A stretch of DNA of 64,000 bases from Peptoniphilus pacaensis. GTDB lineage: Bacteria > Bacillota > Clostridia > Tissierellales > Peptoniphilaceae. The notes beneath the pieces were generated by a model, which saw only the letters and a list, made by a program, of their open reading frames with translations, was not told where the DNA came from and searched no databases. Of this stretch, positions 57,850 to 64,000 are shown piece after piece. The number at the start of each line of letters is the position of its first letter. Within the stretch, counting starts at the first letter, position 1. The position numbers were made by a program, and so were the translations under genes. The stretch covers positions 62,001-126,000 of the forward strand of contig NZ_FLQT01000003.1 in the NCBI RefSeq assembly GCF_900088125.1. Direction: 5' to 3'.

Positions 57850-59598
57850 TCAACTGAGTTGCCAGTTACTTGTCTTATTGAGTATTTTCTGGAAATCTTT
57901 ATATATCCCTTCTTCTTCTATTAATTGTTCATGCGTTCCCTGCTGTACCAGCTTTCCTTGGTCTATAACTAAAATATTGTCAGCGAACTGTATTGTGTTT
58001 AGCCTGTGGGCAATAACGATCAATGTTTTTCCTTTGACCAAGGCGGATATGGCTTGTTGAATGAAATGCTCGTTTTCAGGATCAACACTGGCAGTTGCTT
58101 CATCTAATATAACGATAGGCGCATCTTTTAGTATGGCACGAGCAATGGATAAGCGTTGTTTTTCTCCTCCTGAAAGTGTCGATCCGCCTTCGCCAAGCAT
58201 CGTGTTATAGCCGTTTGGTAAATTCTCAATAAATTCATGACATGCCGCCTTTTTGGCAGCTTCTTTAATCTCCTCGATGCTGGCTTCCGGTCTGCCGAAA
58301 CGAATGTTGTTCAATATCGTGTCATGAAACAGATAGACATGCTGAAAAACGATCGAAATATATCGCAGCAGAGTATCACAAGTCATTTCCCTGATATCAT
58401 GTCCATCGATAGAAATAGACCCATGATTGACATCATAGAATCTGGCAAGCAAATTACAGAGCGTTGTTTTACCGGAACCGGAGGGTCCCACGATGGCTAA
58501 AGTTGAATTTTCGGGAAGAGAAAAGCTCACATTCTCGATAACATTTTTGTGATCGTAAGCGAAAGATACGTTCTGATAAGAAATGTCAAAATTGTTTAAA
58601 ACAATGTCTTTTGAATCTTCGTCGATATAGTTTGCCGTCTTAATTGTTTGAAGTTTGTCCAGCGCTGCTCGCATCATTTCCAAGGTGTGAGAAGCATCGG
58701 TTACCGTTTCCAAACGAGCAAACATAACAAATGAAAAGATCACTATCATGAGCATGATAGGCAGAGAAATTTCACCGTGAATGGTTTGAAGGCATACCAT
58801 AAAAGCGATTGCTACGGAGGTCAATTTTAGGCTTAACTGATAAAGACCGTTCGTCCACATGTAATCATTTTCTATTTTGATGTTGATGTCACGTTGATCG
58901 GAAAAAGATTTTTGTAGTTCCGCAACGGCGCTTCCTGTTCTCCCATACGATTTAATAACCGTTATTCCACGGATAAATTGGAGTGTTGCGTTAATCATGC
59001 TATCATTGGCTTTCTGGCGCACCGCTGTGTTTGCCCGACTATCTTTCACCAGTCGGCGCTGGAAAAATGCAGAGCATAATACACCCACTAAAGCAACAGT
59101 TGCCACTTTCCATGAGAAAAAAAGGATGCATAGAATCATGGCAAGAGTCTGCAAATAAGCTCCGATAACCGTATCCGTCATCTTCATGGCATACAATTCC
59201 AAAACAGATAAGTCGGTTGTAACTGTTCCCGCAATTTCACCGGTCTTGTGACGATCAAAAAAGCCAAGGGAAACTCGCTTTAATATATCGCCTATCTCGA
59301 TGCGCTCCTCGGCTGTTTTTTCATAAGCAATGCTTTCTTGAAAAACAGCCCGCAGATAGGAGAAGAAGAAACGACCTAAAACACAGAAAACCATAAACAA
59401 AAGCGCCCATAAAGCTTCCTTTGTGTGCAAACTCCTGAGTCCTGCCGTATCCTGCAACATAAGGTTCAGAACATAAGCCGCTCCCATCAAGGGAAAAGCA
59501 ATAAAGAAATTCTCTAATAACGACCAGACGATGCCCCAGTAAAATCTTTTTTTATAAGAACCTGTCCAATCAACGATACGTTTGATCATGGTAAACAT
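57850..59598 (-). CDS. Exporter-fold ABC half-transporter, last gene of the right island
   Basis: A 582-residue protein with six membrane helices (about 1-320) and an ABC domain with GPSGSGKTT, LSGGEKQRLSIARAIL and IVILDEATASVDPENE. It starts directly after the stop of its partner, with AAAGGAGC upstream. The best functional guess is one half of a YbtPQ/IrtAB-like heterodimer for a metallophore. It ends in a short tail with a Trp (KTSNWQLS), like its counterpart in the left island. Confidence 0.9.
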   Translation of the reverse strand: MFTMIKRIVDWTGSYKKRFYWGIVWSLLENFFIAFPLMGAAYVLNLMLQDTAGLRSLHTKEALWALLFMVFCVLGRFFFSYLRAVFQESIAYEKTAEERIEIGDILKRVSLGFFDRHKTGEIAGTVTTDLSVLELYAMKMTDTVIGAYLQTLAMILCILFFSWKVATVALVGVLCSAFFQRRLVKDSRANTAVRQKANDSMINATLQFIRGITVIKSYGRTGSAVAELQKSFSDQRDINIKIENDYMWTNGLYQLSLKLTSVAIAFMVCLQTIHGEISLPIMLMIVIFSFVMFARLETVTDASHTLEMMRAALDKLQTIKTANYIDEDSKDIVLNNFDISYQNVSFAYDHKNVIENVSFSLPENSTLAIVGPSGSGKTTLCNLLARFYDVNHGSISIDGHDIREMTCDTLLRYISIVFQHVYLFHDTILNNIRFGRPEASIEEIKEAAKKAACHEFIENLPNGYNTMLGEGGSTLSGGEKQRLSIARAILKDAPIVILDEATASVDPENEHFIQQAISALVKGKTLIVIAHRLNTIQFADNILVIDQGKLVQQGTHEQLIEEEGIYKDFQKILNKTSNWQLS

Positions 59599-61386
59599 TT
59601 ATTTATCCGCTCCTTTCTCTTGATTGGATGTCGCCCATGCTTTGGCACCAACATGTGCTTCCCACATGGAGCGGTAAAGGGAGCAAGCCTTCAGAAGTTC
59701 ATTCTGCGTTCCTTCCGCCACTTTTGTGCCTTCCTGCAAAACAACGATTTTGTCGGCATTTTTTATCGTAGAAAGCCTATGGGCAATCACTAACAGCGTC
59801 TTGCCACGCGTTAGTTCATTAATCGATTTTTGGAGTTGAAGTTCATTTTCCGGATCAGTAAATGCGGTTGCTTCATCCAAAACAACGATAGGGGCATCTT
59901 TTAGTATTGCCCTGGCAATCGCTATACGCTGTTTTTCACCGCCCGACAGTTTATCCCCCGCTTCTCCAGCCGGCGTGTCCCAACCTTGTTCTAAACGTGA
60001 AATAAACTCTTCGCATTGTGCCATATGAGCAGCCTGAAACACCTCTTCTTTTGTTGCGGCCGGATTGCCTACGCGGATATTTTCAAAAAGGGACATGTTG
60101 AAAAGAAAATTATCCTGAGAAACATAGCTGATGAGTCCTGAGAGCTGTTCAAGTGGCAAAGAGCGTATATCCTTTCCTCCGATACAAATACATCCCTGAT
60201 TCACATCCCAAAAACGCAAAAGCAATCGAGATAAGGTAGATTTTCCTCCGCCGGAAGGACCTACCAAAGCTACGAAAGATTCCTCGGGTATTTGTAAGGA
60301 AAAATCTTTAATGACAGGTGCTTGAGCCTCTTCATAAGAAAATGTGACATCCTTATATGAAATGTCATAACCGGACAGTTCTTTCGACTCTTTTTCTTCC
60401 GGAAGCTCTTGCAAGTCTAAGATTTTCTGAACATCCAGCAGAGCGTATTCAATGGATTTATAGCTGTTGACAGCTGTCGTAAAGTATGAAACGGGGCCTA
60501 CCAGACTTAAGGAAAGGATGATGGTAAGCGTTAGTTCAGCAGGTGTTAGATTTCCTGTAGCATAAAGCAAGATACCTGCCGGAAGAATGCCTAACAGTGT
60601 GCTCGGCAGTATCGCCGCTGCAAAATTCATCAGCGGCCAAGTGGAGCGAAACCAATCTAAAGTAAAATCTTTAAAGGACGTGATCGCATTCGTATATTTT
60701 TTATAGGATTTACTGGATTGATTAAAAGCCTTGACAACCTCAATGCCTTCCACATATTCCACAATCACACTGTCCACGTTTTTAGAAGCTTTCATATAGC
60801 TGTCATATTTGCTGTTAAATGTCTTCATGACGATCGCATAGGCGAGCACGCCAAAAGGAATGCAGGCAACAGATGCCAATGCGACTTTCCAATTCCATAC
60901 CAGCATGAAAATAAATACGATAACAGGAAAAATCAGATTCGATAAGCCTTCCGGTATCAAGTGTGCCAAAGGTAATTCAATCGTTTCTACACGGTCAACA
61001 ATAATGCTCTTGAGTTCACCGGCGGTTTTTCCTGTTACAGTTCCAAGCGGCAATCGCATTAATTTATCGGTCAATCGGCTTCGTATATTTTTAAGAATAT
61101 GGTAGGCGGCATGATGAGACCGATTCGTTGAGATTGTGTGAAACAAGACTTTAAGGCCATATCCTGCGACGCACAAAAGGAACCAAGGGACAAGTAAATG
61201 CACAGAAATTTGACTGCTATCTTGTACTTTTGAAAAAAATACGAGAAGGACTTGATAGATCCCAAAATAAGGCAAAAAACCACAGAAAACGCTTAGCACG
61301 GCAAATAGAATAGATAGTATAAACTGTGGTTTCGCACTGTCTGCAAAAGACAGAACAATCGGAAATATTCTTTTTTTGCTTTTCAA
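59599..61386 (-). CDS. Exporter-fold ABC half-transporter, partner of the preceding entry
   Basis: A 595-residue protein from a TTG at 61386, with TGAGG about ten bases upstream. Six membrane helices are followed by GPSGGGKST, KLSGGEKQRIAIARAIL and IVVLDEATAFTDPENE. The D-loop reads AFTDPEN, a deviation from the usual S-A-L-D that parallels SFADSEN in the left island. The C-terminal tail (GAKAWATS) again has a Trp. A strong 17-bp inverted repeat lies just upstream of the start. Confidence 0.9.
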   Translation of the reverse strand: MKSKKRIFPIVLSFADSAKPQFILSILFAVLSVFCGFLPYFGIYQVLLVFFSKVQDSSQISVHLLVPWFLLCVAGYGLKVLFHTISTNRSHHAAYHILKNIRSRLTDKLMRLPLGTVTGKTAGELKSIIVDRVETIELPLAHLIPEGLSNLIFPVIVFIFMLVWNWKVALASVACIPFGVLAYAIVMKTFNSKYDSYMKASKNVDSVIVEYVEGIEVVKAFNQSSKSYKKYTNAITSFKDFTLDWFRSTWPLMNFAAAILPSTLLGILPAGILLYATGNLTPAELTLTIILSLSLVGPVSYFTTAVNSYKSIEYALLDVQKILDLQELPEEKESKELSGYDISYKDVTFSYEEAQAPVIKDFSLQIPEESFVALVGPSGGGKSTLSRLLLRFWDVNQGCICIGGKDIRSLPLEQLSGLISYVSQDNFLFNMSLFENIRVGNPAATKEEVFQAAHMAQCEEFISRLEQGWDTPAGEAGDKLSGGEKQRIAIARAILKDAPIVVLDEATAFTDPENELQLQKSINELTRGKTLLVIAHRLSTIKNADKIVVLQEGTKVAEGTQNELLKACSLYRSMWEAHVGAKAWATSNQEKGADK

Positions 61387-61406
61387 AATAAAAAAACCTC
61401 ATTTCT

Positions 61407-61447
61407 AAACTATTTTAGAGAATTCAACGTATTCTCTAAAATAGTTT
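61407..61447. repeat. Perfect 17-bp inverted repeat before the ABC pair
   Basis: The arms 61407-61423 and 61431-61447 (AAACTATTTTAGAGAAT and its complement) are separated by seven bases. No T-run follows directly, so it is not a standard terminator. It could be an operator, an RNA-processing hairpin or an attenuator within the operon between araC and the ABC genes. Confidence 0.85.
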
Positions 61448-61497
61448 ATGAAATAAGGTGTGGTCCGTTCCACCCTCTAATGGGAAAACAGCCCCGT

Positions 61498-62460
61498 TCA
61501 GACAAGAGTTTTTCTATAATCTCGTGGCGTTAATCCACGAAGGGACTTGAAGGCAGCTGAAAACTTGGATGGGTTTTGGTAGCCTAAATCATTCGCAATT
61601 TCAAGTATGCTCTTCGATGAATCTTGTAAGAGCAGAGCCGCTGCATTAACGCGATACTCTTTCATATAGGCATAAATCGATTTTCCATAAATAATTTTGA
61701 ACGCTTTTTTCATAGACGTGAGTGGCATATCAATGAAACTCGAGCATTCGGTTAACGTATAAAATCGGTCAAGATGTGAAGTCAACCTTTTTTCCAAAGA
61801 TTTGATCTTAGTTACTTGGGCGAAATTTAAAAAGTCGTTTTGTTGTTTTGCCAAAGAAATATCCATACCATCCAAATTAAGAAGAAGTTCTAACACCTTA
61901 ATTTTCAGATAAGGAACTCTATCTTTTTCAGGAATTTGATAAATTTCGGCTAAGATATGGTTCGTTTGTGGATTGGAACGCATAATAAAGGTTTCATAGC
62001 CTTTTGATGTTCTACAGAATTTGTTTTTCAAATTTTCCACATCAACCGGAAATCCGTTTAATAATGTCCTTATCGTTTCAGAACCCTGCGGAAAGAGAAT
62101 GCTGATTGTGATTCCGTGATAGTGTTTAAGTGGAAAGTAAAACTCTCCGCGATGCTGGGTGCGTACTTCCATCTGCAAATCACCAGCACTAATATAAGTG
62201 TACTTTTCCGGATGAATGCTATTTTCTATTCTTCCTTCTTTACAGTAATCAATGGTGAACATCGATTGATGTGGCTTGAAAGCTGAGTAACAAGTTTTGA
62301 GATGAAAGTCATTAAAAAGTACAAAGACGCCTTCGAAAAGGGAGTAGCAAGTCATCGTCCCCGAGCCGGTTTCATCATGCAAAAAAAAGATCGAACTGCC
62401 ATCTTCTCGTTTCTGCATTTTGATATTATCTCCCATATTGCCTAGGGCGTTCATTGTCAT
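61498..62460 (-). CDS. AraC family transcription regulator
   Basis: A 320-residue protein whose C-terminal 100 residues hold the two helix-turn-helix motifs of AraC: TECSSFIDMPLTSMKKAFKIIYGKSIYAYMKEYR, then SILEIANDLGYQNPSKFSAAFKSLRGLTPRDYR. The N-terminal sensing domain (about 1-200) is unassigned. The ATG overlaps the ECF ATPase stop (ATGA), so it is made from the same transcript. YbtA-type AraC proteins control siderophore loci in response to the siderophore, which fits the neighbouring transporters. Confidence 0.93.
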   Translation of the reverse strand: MTMNALGNMGDNIKMQKREDGSSIFFLHDETGSGTMTCYSLFEGVFVLFNDFHLKTCYSAFKPHQSMFTIDYCKEGRIENSIHPEKYTYISAGDLQMEVRTQHRGEFYFPLKHYHGITISILFPQGSETIRTLLNGFPVDVENLKNKFCRTSKGYETFIMRSNPQTNHILAEIYQIPEKDRVPYLKIKVLELLLNLDGMDISLAKQQNDFLNFAQVTKIKSLEKRLTSHLDRFYTLTECSSFIDMPLTSMKKAFKIIYGKSIYAYMKEYRVNAAALLLQDSSKSILEIANDLGYQNPSKFSAAFKSLRGLTPRDYRKTLV

Positions 62461-63926
62461 GACTCCTCCTCTCTAAAAAAATTCTGCAATTTCTGCACTG
62501 TCGTCTGGTTCAAATCATATTGCTCCTTAATTCGCCCATCTTTCATTTCAACAATATGCTGACAGGCAAGAGCGATAAACTCCGGATCATGAGTAATAAT
62601 TAAGCATGTTTTTCCTAAAAGAATTATCCTCTTTATAATTTGTGCAAAACGCTGCATGTTTTCCAAATCAAGACCACTGGTCGGCTCATCAAAGATTAAA
62701 ACATCTCGATTACTCATCAGAGCGGAGGCTACTGCAACACGCTGCTTTTGCCCTCCTGAAAGAGACATGGGATGTTCATCTTTAAAGCCATCCAGATGGA
62801 GTTCTTGGAGTATTGCCTCGGCTGCAGAATGATTTTCTTCTTCCTGAGAAATCAAAAGCTCTTCCATAACCGTTTCTGTAAACAACTGATGATTCACTTC
62901 CTGTTGCACAAGATAGGTCAGATCACGTCTTTTTTTAGGTGGAAAAGTCTTGTTTTTATAGATCAGTTTGCTTTTATCTTTTTTCACCAGTCCGCAAAGA
63001 AGTTTGGCAAAAGTGGACTTGCCGGCACCGTTTGAACCTATGAGAGCTGTTGCCCTTCCCAGAGGAAGTTGAAACTTCGGAATATTCAATACGCTTTGCG
63101 TATTGTGGTAGGAAAAATTCACATCGTAAAGCTCTAAAAAATCTTTCGTCGGCGATAATGGATCAGAAGCTCCAAATGAAAGCTGTTTTATGTCCGGAAT
63201 ACGTATCCCATGCGTTTCATAAAACGAACTCGGTAACTCGAAAAAGTTAACGCCTTGATAGTCACCGATCATCTCGCCGGCATCAAGCAATATCACACGA
63301 TCCACTAAATTTTTTAAATAATGGATGCGATGCTCGGCAATAACGATTGTTTTTCCCTCATCTTTCCAAAATTGTATCATCCCTTGCAAATTTGCGATAG
63401 CGGAAAAATCAAGATTAGCACTTGGCTCATCCATAAGAACAAGATTGGGAGAAAGCACAGCCACAGAGGCACAAGCAATTTTTTGTTTTTCTCCGGAAGA
63501 AAGATGAAACAAACTCTTTCCCATCAATCTCTCAATATGTAAAGAGGATACGATTTTGTTAAAACGCAATCGAATATCTTCTTTTGACATACCTAAATTT
63601 TCACAGGCAAAAACCAGTTCACTATCCGTATCTACATTAAAAAACTGGCTGCGGGGATTTTGAAATACGCAGCCAACAATCGGCGCGAGTTCATACAGAG
63701 CAAGCGTATGTGGACTTTTACCAAAAACAGATACACTTCCCAAACTTTTCCCTTCATAGTAATGAGGAATAAGTCCATTTAAAGCTCGTATTATGGTCGT
63801 CTTACCACATCCGGACATTCCCGTCAAAAGAACGCATTGACCGTCAGGGATTCTCAGATTGATATTTTTAAGTGTACTTTGGTCAGAGGATGTATAGGAA
63901 AAAGAAAAATTTCTTATTTCTATCAT
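62457..63926 (-). CDS. ECF transporter double ATP-binding protein, right island
   Basis: A 489-residue protein with two ABC domains: GMSGCGKTT with LSSGEKQKIACAS, and GSNGAGKST with LSGGQKQRVAVAS and IFDEPTSGLD. It follows the same plan as the left-island protein, including MIEIR at the start and the QEVNHQLFTETV segment, so the two are paralogues or independent acquisitions of one family. The ATG overlaps the stop of the preceding EcfT gene. Confidence 0.92.
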   Translation of the reverse strand: MIEIRNFSFSYTSSDQSTLKNINLRIPDGQCVLLTGMSGCGKTTIIRALNGLIPHYYEGKSLGSVSVFGKSPHTLALYELAPIVGCVFQNPRSQFFNVDTDSELVFACENLGMSKEDIRLRFNKIVSSLHIERLMGKSLFHLSSGEKQKIACASVAVLSPNLVLMDEPSANLDFSAIANLQGMIQFWKDEGKTIVIAEHRIHYLKNLVDRVILLDAGEMIGDYQGVNFFELPSSFYETHGIRIPDIKQLSFGASDPLSPTKDFLELYDVNFSYHNTQSVLNIPKFQLPLGRATALIGSNGAGKSTFAKLLCGLVKKDKSKLIYKNKTFPPKKRRDLTYLVQQEVNHQLFTETVMEELLISQEEENHSAAEAILQELHLDGFKDEHPMSLSGGQKQRVAVASALMSNRDVLIFDEPTSGLDLENMQRFAQIIKRIILLGKTCLIITHDPEFIALACQHIVEMKDGRIKEQYDLNQTTVQKLQNFFREEES

Positions 63927-64000
63927 GACGAACCTCCGATCTTATAAAAGATAAGTACACACAAGCTAACCAGGCAAAGCATCAGAAAGAGTATATCCTG
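63923..64000 (-). CDS. Partial gene, probable EcfT C-terminus
   Basis: Only the last 25 codons are in the window: a hydrophobic helix (LMLCLVSLCVLIFYKI) followed by GGSS and a TGA that overlaps the ATPase start (ATGA). A C-terminal membrane helix directly before the double ATPase is what the left-island EcfT also shows. The gene starts beyond the right edge. Confidence 0.6.
   Translation of the reverse strand, partial: QDILFLMLCLVSLCVLIFYKIGGSS

Overview
The window looks like a piece of chromosome from a low-to-moderate-GC, anaerobic, Gram-positive Firmicute. The closest fit I can suggest is the Peptoniphilaceae/Tissierellia group, but this is inferred from gene content and not from any search. 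The supporting signs are Shine-Dalgarno sites of the AAGGAGG type, a T-box leader, a large Bacillus-type SRP RNA downstream of tRNA-Ser, Veg, CarD, a superoxide reductase, CsaB together with an SLH-domain surface protein, SecA with a zinc tail, and ribonuclease M5. Most genes lie on the minus strand.

Layout. 1-4.8 kb: an envelope-polysaccharide operon (CsaB, O-antigen-ligase-like polymerase, DUF4330, glycosyltransferase). 4.8-12.5 kb: housekeeping genes (MazF, an ACP synthase/NAD(P)HX dehydratase fusion, T-box tyrS, PIN/TRAM, CarD, a PAS-PP2C phosphatase, an RNA methyltransferase, superoxide reductase). 12.6-16 kb: a four-gene osmoprotectant ABC importer. 16-18.5 kb: a P1B-like metal ATPase with a DUF6110 partner. 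18.9-19.6 kb: an IS200-type element. 19.7-24.6 kb: class II aldolase, a nuclease-helicase, trmL, birA, tRNA-Ser and SRP RNA.

24.7-32.4 kb is a visibly AT-rich island. It starts in a truncated ISL3-type transposase and ends in an IS3-type remnant. It carries a TetR regulator, two exporter-fold ABC half-transporters and a complete ECF transporter (S, T and double ATPase). 57.6-64 kb holds a second, related set: two half-transporters, an AraC regulator, an ECF double ATPase and the end of an EcfT. This set begins next to a tRNA-Ala and what looks like the end of an IS21-type element. The combination resembles iron-siderophore uptake modules of the YbtPQ/equibactin kind.

Between the islands, 32.4-57.6 kb is core genome: ispE and veg; an SLH-anchored 5'-nucleotidase; a thiol-redox group (msrB, two glutaredoxin-like proteins, DUF1858); rsmA-rnmV-tatD-metG; a pentapeptide protein; YitT with a long structured leader; a cysteine-desulfurase/DUF3343 pair; tex, prfB, secA; DUF951-MscS; and pgeF. 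The metG/pentapeptide divergent promoter has been duplicated and now flanks about 1.1 kb of foreign sequence that contains an IS200 end.

Functional links inside the window: CsaB makes the pyruvylated wall polymer to which SLH domains bind, and the 5'-nucleotidase carries three SLH domains. MsrB, the glutaredoxins and superoxide reductase fit an oxygen-sensitive anaerobe. The two islands are probable metal or metallophore acquisition systems. All coordinates were worked out by eye. No database search, structure prediction or GC computation was run.
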